A stretch of 64,000 nt of DNA from Aporrectodea caliginosa (GCA_020284085.1 JACEVL010000062.1:649795-713794); one strand, 5' to 3'. Counted from the first letter of the stretch, positions 1 to 12,500 are shown. Translations and numbers: made by a program. Notes: generated from the letters alone by a model not told the origin.

Positions 1-1650
1 GATGGCATGGTCCATGTACTGTCATACAACGAAGGTCAAAGTACTCTTATTTGATTGATATGGGTGACGATTGTCGAAAGATAATTCACGCAAATAAAAT
101 CAGAAAGTACATTACAAGATCAATGAGTTGTGGACTAATCGTTGAAGAAGACGAAGACTTTGGGTTCAGTAAGCTGAACTAAGGACAAAGAATGAATTTG
201 CAAGATGAAAGAATTCACTGAATCTTTGATCCTGAACAGATTAGTCATATTTAACATTATCTCAAAAAAAACAATTGCTGGAAGTACTGAACAGATATTC
301 TGGATCGATTTTCTGAAAAACCTGGACTATGTACATTGGTTGAGCATGAAATCGAACTGAAACCGGAATTTCGTCAAAAAGAATTTATGGCTTACCGAAT
401 CCATCCACTCATCTATCGAGCAGAAGTTGAACGACAAATTAAAGAAATGCTTCAAGCCAACATTATAAAACCATCTTCGAGCAGAATGGCAAGTCCGGCT
501 GGTAATTGTTAAAAAAGAAAGACGGTTCTCTGAGACTTGCCTGCGCGACTACAGATACATTAACCTCGTTCACTGTGGGTTGTAAATATCCGATGCCGAT
601 TGTATAAGACGTGTTGCACCAAAGTTGGAAAATCAAATGTGATCTCGATTTGATTGTCGAAGTGCTTATTTTGACTTGTCCTGTTAAGCAAACTGATCAA
701 TGGAAAACTGCTTTTTTGTTACTCACAATGGACTGTACGAGTTTACCCGTGTTCCTTTCGGAATGATCAACTCAGGAAGAACATTTGTTAAAGCAATTAA
801 CATGGTTTTACAGCCTATAAATGAAATTGCTGAGCCCTATGTAGATGACATTGCTGTGCATTCAGATGACTGGAAAGATTCATTTACAGTATTTAGATGC
901 ATATTTAATGCAAATGAGACTGCATAACATTACTCTGAACTTAAAGAAATGTATCTTTGGTAAGAGGGAGGTAAAGTTCATCGGTCATGTGGTTGGTTCT
1001 GGAACGATTCAAATGAATCCAGATAGAATTGAAAGTTTAATTAATCTTGAAAACCCCAGAAACGAAGGAAACAAGTTAAGCAATTGCTGGGATTTTTGGT
1101 TACTATAGACAGTTTATCAAAGATTTTGCACAGATTGCGAAGCCTCTATCTGATTTGACAAACAAACATGTTCCAGATAAGATTGATTGGACTGATAGAC
1201 ATCAACAGGCATTTAATTTACTTAAAGATGCTGTACGGCTCTAAAGCTGTTTTATATGTTTTTGATGTTGGAAAACTTTTTAATTTGTACTGTGATAGTA
1301 GTGATTTTGCAGTAGGAGCTGTTTTAACACAGGATGGATGATAAGTGGAATAGAACGCCCTGTATCATTTATAAGTCAGAAATTGACTGGCACTCAGCAG
1401 AAGAGATGGGCAACGGTAGAGAAAGAAGCCTATGCTATTGTTTGGGCTCTAAATAAGTTAAAAGAGATAATCATTGGATCTAAAGTTCACATCTTTACCG
1501 ATCACAATCCTTTAACTTATCTGACTGAATCTATGTTAAAGTCTGCTAAACTGGTGCGTTGGGCTTTAGCACTGCAAACTTTTGATGTAGAAGTTAATTA
1601 TAAGAAAGGACGATTAAAATGTTGTAGCAGATTGTTTATCTAGATTATAA
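1..1650 (+). mobile_element. Ty3/gypsy retrotransposon pol remnant (RT-RNase H), broken
   Basis: Frame-shifted plus-strand pieces read as a Ty3/gypsy pol. An RT entry segment lies around 350-520, and the RT palm at 700-870 carries FVTHNGLYEFTRVPFGM and the catalytic YVDD box. An RT thumb piece (KCIFGKREVKFIGHVV) lies at 935-1060. RNase H spans about 1240-1650 and contains EKEAYAIVWALNKL and IFTDHNPLTYL. Several frameshifts and stops separate the pieces, so no polyprotein can be made. The RNase H reading closes with an ADCLSRL-like end and a stop at 1648-1650. No integrase follows before the polypurine tract, so it was either deleted or lies upstream of RT as in Gmr1-like elements. The gag and 5' LTR are outside the window. 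Confidence 0.9.
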
Positions 1651-1745
1651 GATTGTTTATTTTACTGTATTATATAGTATTAAGTTTATTGTATAATTTA
1701 GTATCTGATGATTTCGCAAATTTTTAAGTTTAATTTGCTCAATCC

Positions 1746-1762
1746 AAAGAAAGGGAAGGAGG
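1746..1762 (+). other. Polypurine tract of the gypsy element
   Basis: An uninterrupted purine run (AAAGAAAGGGAAGGAGG) sits about 100 bp after the pol stop and 3 bp before the predicted LTR start TGTGA. This is the position expected for plus-strand priming in LTR retrotransposons. Confidence 0.75.
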
Positions 1763-1765
1763 TAA

Positions 1766-2173
1766 TGTGAACTAATGTTTTGGTATATATAATGAGCACA
1801 GGTGTTCCTTAGGTTGATATATATATATATATATAATGTGTATCGATTGTTAAGCGTTTTAGTCTTAGGCCTTAGTTGCGCTGTCGGCTCGTGGGCGCTT
1901 GGCCTAAAGTAGCCTAAACTTTGGCTGACGATAGATTCTCTACACGTGCAGTTAGCGCGCCAAACTTAGAAACTGCTGATGACAGTGAATTTTGAACTAT
2001 ACAGTGTAGTACAGTTGTTTTAAAAGGCAAGAGTTGAGTTTGTTGTTATTAAACTGTGTGTTTGAAGTAAGAAAGAAACATTCAAAGAACTGTGTCAGTT
2101 TAATTCTTAAACAGTTAGAAGACGTTGAGCAATTTATATGTAGAGATAAGGAAAGTTCTTGAGGTAGGTCACA
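1766..2173 (+). mobile_element. Predicted 3' LTR of the gypsy element
   Basis: The segment starts TGTGA immediately after the polypurine tract and ends TCACA, a 5-bp inverted terminus typical of LTRs. It holds TATA-rich stretches (TATATAT near 1782 and 1800-1818). Its right edge coincides with the point where the neighbouring RING/B-box copy stops matching its paralogues, which supports the boundary. The matching 5' LTR and the 5' target duplication are off the left edge, so the limits rest on sequence features only. Confidence 0.65.
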
Positions 2174-2174
2174 A

Positions 2175-3330
2175 CTAAGAAGAAAAAGAGTTGGTGACAG
2201 AGCCTTCACTCAGAGTTTGCTTATTTGGTGATACTTTGCGTGTTGGAGATATCTTTCTCATAAATAATGTATCCATAATGTTAGGCTTACTTTCAGCCTC
2301 AGCAATTTGTAACAAATTGCAATTCTGTGTTTGTTGTACAAGGCTCCATTGCTCGTACGAATTGCTCCAAGTATCGTGCAATTTGTGTAGCTCTTTCGCA
2401 ATTTTACAGATGTTGCTATGTATACGCTCTCTGGTTGTAATCTCCTCGTGGAAACGCTCCACATACTCTTTCCATGAATCTAAGCATGAGCCTGCTTTGC
2501 GAAGCGTAACCAGATCCACACTTGTGCTGCTTAATGGTGATGGTGACTGTACCTTTGCATAACTATCTGATTTGACGATTCCTGTGCAGTCTGGTCTAAA
2601 TGGTGTGCTGTCAATTTGAATCACATTCGCAGCTGTGGTTCTTTCCTCACAGATGTTCTTCTGGGCTCTATAGTAGGCCTGACAAGATCTGACCCCGTTC
2701 AAGTAGCTGTCGATAATCTGGCGCACGTCTTTCGTTGCTAAGGCGACGCTAATCACTCGGATGATTGTTATGTTTTTCTTTGACGCACACTTTGCATATG
2801 ACTCGGGTGCATATGCTGCAGTAGTTGTCCAACTTACGCATGTGCTTTTGGCACATCCGCTGCATCTTATCACTGGCATAGCCTTGGTGACTTTCTTCCG
2901 TAATGCTCGTAATGCCGATTTGCGTTGTAGACCTACCGCGACCATAATCATGCCTGCGATACACGGGATCGGAAAGATCAGCAGCAGCGCAAAGATCAGA
3001 ACCTTCAGTTCGTTCAAAACTGGCTAGTTGTAGGGTCGAGCTCAAAGCGTCCGCTGTTGCTATTATTCTGTCGACATATTTGTCTGTTGGCAAAGCAGCG
3101 ATTCCCTGTTTCGGAATTTCAAAATCAATTCTGCAGGTTGGACAGTTAGCAGTCGCACCGCTTTGTAAATTCCGTGTAGTATTTTCATTGAGGCAATGAA
3201 GACAGAATGAATGAAAGCAGGGAAGAATCTTTGGATTGGTAAACGTCCTTTGACAGAGGCTGCAAACCGTTATACAACGAAATTGTTTTTCTAATTCAGT
3301 TAGGCCTTCAGTTTCTTTAGCGACAGCCAT
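2175..3330 (-). pseudogene. Broken copy C of the RING/B-box/coiled-coil (TRIM-USP) gene
   Basis: The minus-strand start at 3330 opens a RING (CSLCQRTF ... CFHSFCLHC ... CPTC) and a B-box (CQKHMRKLDNYCSICTRVICKVC), close to exon 1 of the copies at 22906-29074 and 43203-45936. The frame is lost by about one extra base near 2760, after the B-box. It resumes one frame over (VISVALATKDV ...) and runs to 2175. Compared with the 22906-29074 copy it lacks a short block before the B-box and about 85 residues before SKPN. Homology ends near GSVTN, and a few bases later the gypsy LTR begins, giving a chance stop at 2175-2177. The coiled coil and USP exon must lie left of the retrotransposon, outside the window, or be lost. 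Almost certainly non-functional. Confidence 0.9.
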
Positions 3331-3356
3331 GGCCTAAAAATAGCAACAAAAATAGG

Positions 3357-3369
3357 TCACTTTCACTTC
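3357..3369 (-). promoter_or_regulatory. IRF/ISRE-like motif upstream of copy C (short form)
   Basis: On the minus strand the sequence reads GAAGTGAAAGTGA, 27 bp upstream of the copy C start codon. It is a shorter version of the motif found at the same place in the two intact paralogues. The rest of the 5' flank (3370-3870) is recognisably related to 29121-29600 and 45980-46500. Confidence 0.4.
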
Positions 3370-3915
3370 AAGTCCACAAACGTCCGCGGTGGCTATTGGC
3401 CTAGGCGTAGGCTACTTCTATGCGTGGCTATTGGTCTAAGCCTACTTCTATGAGTACCACCTACTAAATCATTTGCAAATAATCGACTATATATACATAT
3501 ATGACTGTTCAAGAAACGTCAAAAACCGGTAACAAGAAGAAAAATTAAACGTTTTCATGAGTGTAGTATAATTCCTTAACGGAGATAATTCCTTTACGGA
3601 AACCCTAACAGAAACATCGAGCTAGACGTAGGCAAACTGCTATGGCCACAAGTGTAACAATGGACTATTATTATAGAGAACGGTGTAGCAATGGTTAGAC
3701 CTAAACCTAACGACTAATTCTATAGCGCTGTCCATTTCTCTGCTCGGTCCATTTCTCTGCTCGATTTAACTAAGCGCGCAGTTACCAGACGACCAGGGAC
3801 TACGGGCGCATACTTTGCATAAAGAACTAGAACATGAAAGTAAAGCCTGGCATACTCCCAACAAAGTCTAGAAATTAATGTGTTTTTGTTTCTATTCCTA
3901 CTGTGATCTTTGAAC

Positions 3916-4731
3916 CATAGTTGTTACAAACGGTAAAAACAAAATAGAAAACCGAGAAAACGTGGTTTTATTAAAAAAAATTAAAAAAACGGAAAAAATT
4001 GGGAAAAACGGAAATGAAAAATAATTTGACTTTGTTACATGTTTTACTGCATTTTAAAATTAAAAACCTTGTTTATACAATTTAATTTTAATCAGCACAT
4101 AACATAACTTTATTAGTAGACACCAAATAACATTAATCTAAAACAATCATTTTCTTTTTCGTACGTTTGGTTAAATATGAAATTGAGAAGTTAAAAATAC
4201 TGAAATCTTATAAAATTTAAATTGTAAACATAAATCTACATGCATGAAGTCCATGCTGAAAAAAACAATTAAAAACTAAACTTTTTGAGTAAAGAATGTA
4301 CTTAATTAAAAATTGTACTTACAATTTTGACTTAGCCTATATATGAAAGTAGGCCTAATATCAGTCAGTTTATCAGTCAATTGAAGCTTACTGTGTACAA
4401 AGACAACATTTTGCATTTTAGATAACTTAGAAATTCAGCTAACTTCTATAAATTTCATTTCCTGTACTGTGCTATTTATTTCTCAACTAATTACATTAAA
4501 TAGTGACATAAATTAGATGAATCCTTGAAAGGACGGAGACAACGTAAGGGATATCAGACAAAAAATAAAATTAAGCAAATAATAACAGACAGTAAATAAA
4601 TAAATTAAGTAGGCTAACATACAAAACTAAAAAATGAAAAAAAACGTGACGATTAATAAAAAACGAAAAAAACTACGTATTGGGGAAAGAAATTAAAAAC
4701 GAAAAAACGGTTTTTTACAACTAGGCCTATG
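3916..4731. mobile_element. hAT-like non-autonomous element, 816 bp
   Basis: The element is bounded by perfect 8-bp target duplications CTTTGAAC (3908-3915 and 4732-4739). Termini are inverted: left CATAGTTGTTACAAACGG, right (reversed) CATAG then GTTGTAAAAAACCG. The right terminus contains an extra GGCCTA block. The interior is A/T-rich with ACGAAAA-type subterminal motifs and no recognisable transposase. Confidence 0.75.
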
Positions 4732-4919
4732 CTTTGAACATCATTCATTGCCACAAAAGGCAAATCAATATGAACTGGAATGGACGCTAGTAGGAATTTC
4801 TTTTATGCTGCCATGGCTGTTGCTTCAGTTTTGGTTTGCAGAGAAAGTTATTGGACTAACCTGGTTATATATTTAAAAAGTTAATTCTCTTTTATATTGC
4901 TGTGTTGCGCCTCACCTCA

Positions 4920-6570
4920 TATGTAGGCCTGCCCTTGCAAATAAAAAACCTGCAAATAGTTCAGAACGATCTCGCCCGTGCACTGCCGCGCAGTCACCAA
5001 AATTTCTAACTACCACCACATAGACCCTATTCTCCACTCACTAGGGAATGCAAACCCGGGTTGATGGTACCCGGGTTACCCGGCTTTTTCCCAAACCCAA
5101 AACCCGGTTTGAACGCGATTGAAACCTGGGTTCGACGGGTTTCACAAATCGTCGTTCAAGCTGTGAAACTCACAAATGCAGAGTAATGGAAATATAGCGA
5201 TAACATTGGTTGATAACGGGTTACGTAATATTGCTTCTAACTACTTATTTATCGGCTCATTTCATATCTTTATTGGTGAATTCGTATGAGTGTGGCTTCA
5301 CATTCACACACCAGTGACTAGGCCTATGCCCAGTTTATTGACTTATCCGCGTCGTAGCATCGAAATCGTAAATAATAGAGGTAAACTGTTTTTATTTAAA
5401 TTTAGTGACTTAAGACACAAATCCAAAAAATCTAAATCAGCAAATGTTAAGAGCGTTGTTTGGGAACATTTCGTTCGCGATTCTGTGGGCCAGACGTCTC
5501 AGTGAAGTAAATCGCAGCTGAAAATTGCCGGCGGTGCAACAAGAAGTGTGCATAGGCTATTCACCTCCAGTCCAAGCCTAAGATAAACCTCCACAAGCAC
5601 AAGGACGTTGGTGACCATTGTCGTTCTGACGAAGCCAAAGATGGTAGGTCTTCTAGACTTCTACCATATCTGGCTTGTCCAAGCACAATCGCAGGCAGCG
5701 ATGGCTCTCTTGCAGCATCTTCTTCAATATAGGCTACAAGTTCTGGTTCTGCCAAATTGGGTTGCAGAGTAATGATATCTAATTATCTTCTGAAAAAATG
5801 GGCTGGCACTCGCAGGGCTTGAAGGTGCGATGTAGATTTATTTTAAGGTGCCATTTGATAATTCTTCTTATAGGCCTATGCAATGTTTCTTTCACACAGA
5901 ACGCTCTGGAACGGCGTTTCGTGATCCTTTTCAAGCTGTTAAAAAATAATTTTTTTAATTCACTTAAATTTGTAATAAAAAATTATTTAGTTACTTTAAT
6001 TTAATTCCAGCGTTTTCAGTGTTTATTGATATTTAGGATGCTATAAAATATATTCGGAACCAATGCAATTTCTTCCATAATTGTTCTGAATTGCTCAGTT
6101 CCCGAACTTTTTTCTAGAAAAACCACTGCTTATATGAAACCACTTCTATCACGATTTTCGCAAAGTTTTATTTTTATGCAAATTCTTGACTGTTGGGAGA
6201 ACTTTGGACTTGCAGCTGCATAGCCTACGATGACGTTGTTCTTATAGCAAGAAATAGTGCAGTAATAATATTTATCATGTAAAATTTGTAAACCCGTCCA
6301 AACCCGGGTTGCCGGGTAACCAGAGTTTTTACGGCCGTCAAACCCGAAACCCGGGTTTAGAAAAAAGGCCTCGGGTTTGCATTCCCTACCACTCACATCA
6401 TTGGTTAAAAAGTCCTTAAGCGGAATCCGCGCATCCATCACAAAATTGTATCTCTTACCTACAACGTCCTTCAAACTTTTCAATCCTCTTACATTCGCCG
6501 GTCATTCACCATCCAACCGCCTGGGTCTACTCGCTCATCATCATAGCTTTCTCTATCTCGGCATCTAGTC
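4920..6570 (+). mobile_element. Decayed CR1/L2-like non-LTR RT C-terminus, split by a hAT element
   Basis: Conceptual translation of 4950-5041 joined to 6389-6570 resembles the reverse-transcriptase tail of CR1/L2-type elements: LQIVQNDLARALP, then HWLKVLKR-like, then LTYNVLQTF-like segments. It is full of stops and frameshifts. The block 5042-6388 is a later hAT insertion exactly inside it. From 6570 to about 6780 I see only degenerate sequence with no feature. Confidence 0.5.
5042..6388. mobile_element. hAT-like element, 1,347 bp, perfect TSD
   Basis: Flanked by the 8-bp duplication CCACTCAC (5034-5041, 6389-6396). The inverted termini share 17 bp, TAGGGAATGCAAACCCG. Both subterminal regions repeat ACCCGGGTT-type motifs, which could be transposase-binding sites. 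Short ORFs inside show no transposase similarity I can recognise, so it is probably non-autonomous. It interrupts a CR1-like fragment. Confidence 0.9.
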
Positions 6571-6779
6571 TCATCCTTACTGAAATTCTTTGGAACGGAC
6601 TCCCAAAAGACCTCCACCAGTTTACTCAACCTCCTATCTCGCCTATTAATTTCTCCTCTCTTTTTCTTGATCTCTTACTTTCCACTCACGACTGAAAACC
6701 GAACTCTTCAAGCCATCATAATCCTGATTTTGCTCCTGCGTCACTACACGACCACCATCATCACTGATTTTCGACTTTG

Positions 6780-7312
6780 GGAACGCTGCATACATTGGAC
6801 TCTCCACCTCTAATACTCACAAACTCCAGTCTATTCTTAATGCAGCTGCTCGGCTTATAGGCGCCATTCCAAAGTTTGCTCATATCTCAAGCTATATTCG
6901 GGATACCCTTCACTGGCTCCCTATCCAACAGCGGGTAAACTTCAAAATCCTTTCCCTCATGCGTAACTGCCTTGTTGGGGTGGCCCCATCCTACCTGAGG
7001 TCTTTTTGCACCTTTGTCTCCTCCTTACCTGCGAGGGCCTCTTTGCGATCTTCGACCCGTGGCCTTATGGTTTGTCCCTCGCATGCGCTCTGCTGCAGCC
7101 CACTCTAGGTGCTTTGCCCGTGTTGGCCCATCAGCTTGGAACTCTCTTCCCCAGTCTCTTCGTTTTGAGTTACTAGCTCTCTCTCCTTCCCAGTTCCGTA
7201 GACGTCTTAAGACTTTTTTGTTTCCTAATTCAGGCACTGACGCAGGTCAAGAGCGCTGCTGATTTCTGAGCGGCGCTATATAAATGTTCGATTACAATTA
7301 CAATTACAATTA
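6780..7312 (+). mobile_element. CR1/L2-like non-LTR retrotransposon 3' end
   Basis: Plus-strand reading gives typical RT C-terminal pieces: LQSILNAAARLIG, HWLPIQQRVNFKILSLM and, at 7080-7230, CFARVGPSAWNSLPQSLRF. The reading shifts frame more than once. It ends with GGCGCTATATAAATG followed by short ATTACA repeats (7290-7312), the usual 3' tail of this class. A close relative lies at 58050-58490. 5'-truncated and dead. Confidence 0.8.
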
Positions 7313-7399
7313 CTGATTACCACCGTAGTACCACACGACCACCATCATACTAATTACCACCGTAGCACCACATCACGACCACCATCATAACTGTTTCAG

Positions 7400-8960
7400 T
7401 TTGCTTACCGCCCGTAGCTTGACTTCCAGTTTAATGACTTCTTATTTCGCCCCGACGATATTGATTACGATTTCATCCGAAGTGACCTATCCTCATCGTT
7501 ACTAAACTTGGTCGGCGCACTCTTAAGAGTTACGCGGCTTACAGGTCTATTGAGTGTAGACCTATGTATCTGGTTACTTGTAGAGAATCTTGTAAGGACC
7601 TCTCAGTGACGTTACATGTAGCACCCTAAGAGAGCAGAAGATGGTTTAAAATGAGCCCTAAAATGGCTTGAAATTTTTCGGTGTTTATACGCTAGGCCCC
7701 TCACCGGAAGACAACTGTCTTCTGCTTCCAGTGTTTTACAGTGCTTACAATTTAATCAGTAATCATCTTAAAACGCTAATAGATCACATGGTCACGAAAC
7801 AGGGTTTTGAAAAGGTGGTACATACCGTGACAGCGTGGATGTAAGTACGGACCATACTTCGTTGAAGTACGCCCTTTCGTTCAATCCTACTTGATCATCA
7901 TCAGTCTGTTACAGTACCCTGGTCAGTGGTAGATTCAGAAGTGTAACTTAAATTGGACACAGCCTGATTTCGCATAAGCAGATTCACACACTAACCTGCC
8001 TGACCTCTAAACTTAGAGGAGATCATTCAGGGGCGGCGCTGGCCGGGGGTCCAGGGGTCCGGACCCCCCAGCTGTCGTTCAGACCATTTATCCAATTCGT
8101 GTAAATCCGAATAGATTTTTTGGGGGGTGGTCTGGTTTCGCTAACAGCCTAGCAACTAATGTCATGACTTTGTGACTCTTTCCAATATATTAAATTAATA
8201 TTATGATCATCACTATTTATTAGGTCTACTCAAATTCTTTAAATTATATTTAACTTATTTACTAAACTTCTCTGCACTGCGTGCTTATGATTGGTACGTC
8301 ATTGGTCCGTGTGTACAGTGTTGACTCTTAGTGAAAATAACAATAATAACTTTTTTTAATGGCATCATTAAATAGAAATCCGCTTACTGATTGAACTGGT
8401 TGATGAAAAATCAAATTAATTAAGATAAAATAGTAATTACATGTTTGCAAATTTTTGACCAAGTCAACGTAGCAACTAACAAATCAAGTTCATTTTAAAG
8501 CTATAAATGTTTTGTTCAGAGTGGCTGAAATGAGCGCCATATGGCAACATTATACTCCAAAAAGCGTTGGCTTACGATGCTCCCCCAGACCCCTAATCGT
8601 GGACAGCTTCGCGCCTTCGGCGCTCGCAGTGCCTCGCAAGTTACTTTCATTTTCGTGGACCCCCCCACAACTAAAAACCCAGCGCCGCCCCTGAGATCAT
8701 TAGGATGGTGGATTGTGGTTTCGTTTCTACAAATGCAAATTGATAAATGCCGCAATAGAAGTTCGATTAGATTATAAAGGTTTTATTGGCTATTGTTTCC
8801 CAACTTTATCGTTTTCTCTGTTCGCTTTTCTCCCCGAACAACTTTCGTGCTGCTTGGCTGATGCTCATTTTAAACTCCGCTATACTGTAGCCTAATAACT
8901 CTTCGATTATGCGGAATAGAAGACTTTAGTTGGCGTTTACACTTTCCTTTTCATAACTAT
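7400..8960. repeat. Spacer copy D of the local segmental duplication
   Basis: This stretch matches 17430-18520 and 39590-40880 in order and orientation (for example TTGGTCGGCGCACTCTTAAG near 7508 and the CTTGTAAGGACCTCTCAGTG block near 7590). In units A and B the spacer lies just downstream of a TRIM-USP gene. Here the region to the right, where the gene should be, is filled by transposons. A 656-bp hAT-like element (8038-8693) has inserted in it; both paralogues have the empty site. No intact ORF. Confidence 0.75.
8038..8693. mobile_element. hAT-like MITE, 656 bp, perfect TSD
   Basis: The 8-bp duplication AGATCATT flanks the element (8030-8037, 8694-8701). The 15-bp inverted termini CAGGGGCGGCGCTGG are perfect. 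The related spacers read straight through GAGATCATTACG at about 18252-18262 without the insert, so this is a true insertion. ORFs inside are short and unrecognised. Confidence 0.9.
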
Positions 8961-9574
8961 ACCGCTTTCAACTTTTTTATATTCACCAAAGAAGGACAAA
9001 ATGTGTCCTTGTTTCCAAAAATGGTAGTATAAATGTTCTGCCAGAGCTCAGGCAGCGCATTTATACTGAATCGTTGCACAGGCTCCATCTGAAAGACTTG
9101 CTAAAGTCAATAAACAAATCCACAGGCGACAGGAGACCATGTCGGCCGTCATTTCGGCGGTCAGTCAATGTTCGAGAAGAAAGATATTTGAATGTCGGTC
9201 CTTATTCAGCTTGGGCCTATATACAGCCATTACAGCCTGTCTCTTTCTTACCTCTCTAAGAATTCCTACTCGGATCCATCCTGTCCTCCACCTACCAATC
9301 TTTCGCGTCCCAGACGGAATCCGCCTTAGCATTTCACTCGTTTTGAACTGTCTTGAACTGTCTCGGACCTTGTGTCTCGTCTCGGTCTCGGTCTCGGTCC
9401 CCACTGTCTCGGTCTCGATCTTGGACCCTGTAGTGAGATCGGCCAAGACTATATTAATATTAGTATATAATTGTATGTTAGTTTAGATTTTATATAAAGT
9501 TGCCATTATGAACTCATGAACGTTTAAGATTGTAGCAAGCATAAGAAATGATTGACAGCTGACGACATATGTAT
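8961..9574. other. Intergenic stretch with simple TCGGTC repeats
   Basis: No gene is supported. Positions 9378-9420 hold imperfect TCGGTC repeats; a similar run occurs at 13163-13190, on the other side of the transposons at 9575-12611. This hints that both runs belonged to one sequence interrupted by the insertion, but I could not define the boundaries. Confidence 0.35.
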
Positions 9575-12500
9575 TAGGGTGGCAGTCAAAAAGGTATTTT
9601 TTTATAATGCCAGGGACATCCCCCAGTTCTGTTCGTATTGGTAGTAGAAACCCATGTGCAAAATCTTTTTAAAATATTCCATTATTTAGGGGTCCCACAT
9701 CACAACTTAAATTTTGCATATATACGATTATTGCGTTATCGCAGCCATAAAAATCAACTTTTAATTTTTTCAGGAGCTGGATGAAAGTTATACTTTTCTA
9801 GAGCTTATTATTTTTTATTGTGATATGTGATGAGTGTAGGGCTGCCAACCGTCCCGGATTCGCCGGGACAGTCCCGGAATCGGCCTTCAGCGTCCCGTGT
9901 CCCGGATTGATCCCAAATTGTCCCGGAATTTGGTGTAGACATCCACTTCACCAAAATTTAATGTTGTTATTGTTTTCGCACACTAAACTCAACAAGTTGT
10001 ATGCATGAATGAATTTTGCTTTCTGCGTTCTATCAGACCTGACATGTTGGCTCAACATCGGATGCTTGATAGCGCTAGGGTGAAGTCTTGAAAACTTTAC
10101 AAACCACTGACACACAGTTACTTAGCATCCCTATGTCCTCCGATCTGTCGGTTCCTGTTTCCAACGCTTTTTGCAAGAGAGTGTTCAGCACTATGAACGA
10201 CCTGTTGTCTGACATTCGCAATTATTGTCTGAGCACCGACCTTTTAAAGCGGAACTATTCACAAAAATAAATTTTAACGTGACATGTGCTGAGTTCTACG
10301 ACTTCACCTCAGCAGAAGTATAAGTTTAAGTGATGCCCTGCTTTCCCCGCAGACCCAATAAATGACATCTGAAAACTGTATGCATGTATTATTGTATATT
10401 ATGAACTTCGCTCGTGCTGGGCCCATAAACCTGGTTAGTGGTTACCCTGACAGGTTACTGGAAGTCTGGAACTAAATGTTTTCTTCATGAAGTTGATTCT
10501 AATTTTTTATATGGAACACTTGTCTTTTGATAACTTGACTGCAATTATTAACGACTATTTTCAGTAGACTGTATTTCCTACATTAGGCTGACGCAACATT
10601 CTTTACACAGGCTTACAGCTAGTGACGTGGACTGCGTAAATTGGTAACGAGCGTCCCGGAATGGCAAAATCAAAAGTTGGCAGCCCTAGATGAGTGCTAT
10701 GTACCATGGATTGTTGGGTACCTTAGTCTCTGATGACTAGTTTTATAAATAAATGATTAAATAATAAATATATAAATTGGAACAAACTGGAGCTGAGGAG
10801 TAAATAAATAATTTTTATTTTTCAAACAATTTTTTGGACTTCTGTATATTAAAGGCTTTCCTAAGCTTAATTATTTATTTATATTTACTCACAATATCTC
10901 ATAGTATCCATAACCAATTTGAAATAATCCAGTATTTTGTAATAGAGGAAAAGCACTTCATATCAAAAGTAAATAATGTTTTTCAAAACATTTAATATCT
11001 GGTTAAAGTTTGGTTTCGGGTCAGAACATATGATTAATATAGTAGAAAATCAGATTATAATTAGCAACTCTGTACAAGTTTAAGTTTAAATAATTTTTTA
11101 GCTTATTTCAAAAAAGAAAAATCCTAAGATACCCAACACTTAGTCTAGCCTAATGTATCCAGTGTTTCCATTATCTTTATTGACTTGCTTGTTTTCAGAA
11201 CTTTTTAATTGGAAACTGACTAGGATTCATTCATTCCAAAAATTTATACAGCGCCCTACAAGAAGCCTACTGAGAGGTCCTCAAAGGATGGCATGTCGAA
11301 AACCTTCTACCAGATCTGAAACTGATATTTGCTTTGTTGGATTCACACATGATTCAATCAATATTGCAAGGCTGCTTTAATTAAAACAGACATGGCAGGT
11401 TTTTCGTTTGTTAAAAGTCAATGGCAATGCTGTTCGTGAAAGTACACGCATGACGACAGTTGGAACAGTTTTGCAGCTTTTTGAAATAGAGCTCACTTGC
11501 CTGTGACTACCATGCAACATGCAATCGGGAGGCTTGAGAAGATCAACAATGAGAGGAGGAATTCACGAAAGGCAGCATAGAGAATTAGAGACGTGGAGAA
11601 AAACAGAAAGTCAAAGTGTGCAGATTTGTTGAATCATTAGAGAAAACATTTAATATTTCACATTCTGATGCGGAAGTGTAAAATAAAAATCCTGAGGACA
11701 GAGTATTTCTGCAGGCTCAGCTCAGAGATGGAAGGATGTCATGTTCAATGGCTCAAGTGGATAACAAATTGAAAAACAAGATGAAGAAAAACGGAAGAGA
11801 GACAAGATGAAATTAAGACCAGCGTTTATCAGAGACATTCAATTATTTGGACAATCTGTTACTACTACTCCAGGTCCAGTGGTATTAAGACAGCTACCGA
11901 GTTATTTAAATATGATGCTTCAGATAGTGATAATTGATGTTTATACTGCGTCAAAAACTCTGAGTCTGGCGATGAGGCAGAAACCCCAAAGACTAAAAAG
12001 ACCTCGCCAAAGAATATTATCAATCTGCAAGTAGCAGCAGCTCTTGATCGAATGAAGGACAGCTATAGTAATGCGTGGAAACAGAACAGCATTTAGTTGT
12101 AGTGTCAGCAGACTGAAGATAGGTTGAGTGTGGCAAATGACAAGACAGAAACGGGAGCGGCATTGATAACAGAATGCAATCAAATGCTGACCAGGAATGA
12201 AGGTCAAAAGCAGACCTTGCTCCACGTGGTGTCCGAGCATCGAAAAATTTTCCGGATCCCAAAAAGTCAACGGTCACAAAATGGACCAATAAATATTTTA
12301 ATTTGTTAATGATTTAATGAAACTTATAAGGCTGAATAATGCTCACCAGTACTTTTTAATTATTCTACTTTTAAGCAAAACAATTTAAGGTTTACTTGAT
12401 CTTACACAAAATACGAAAAAGTGTTTAATATTATCACAATTGTTCTTACGATCCTTGTCTAAAATTTGGAAAACTTCTCCTCTTATGTGGCACACCTAAA

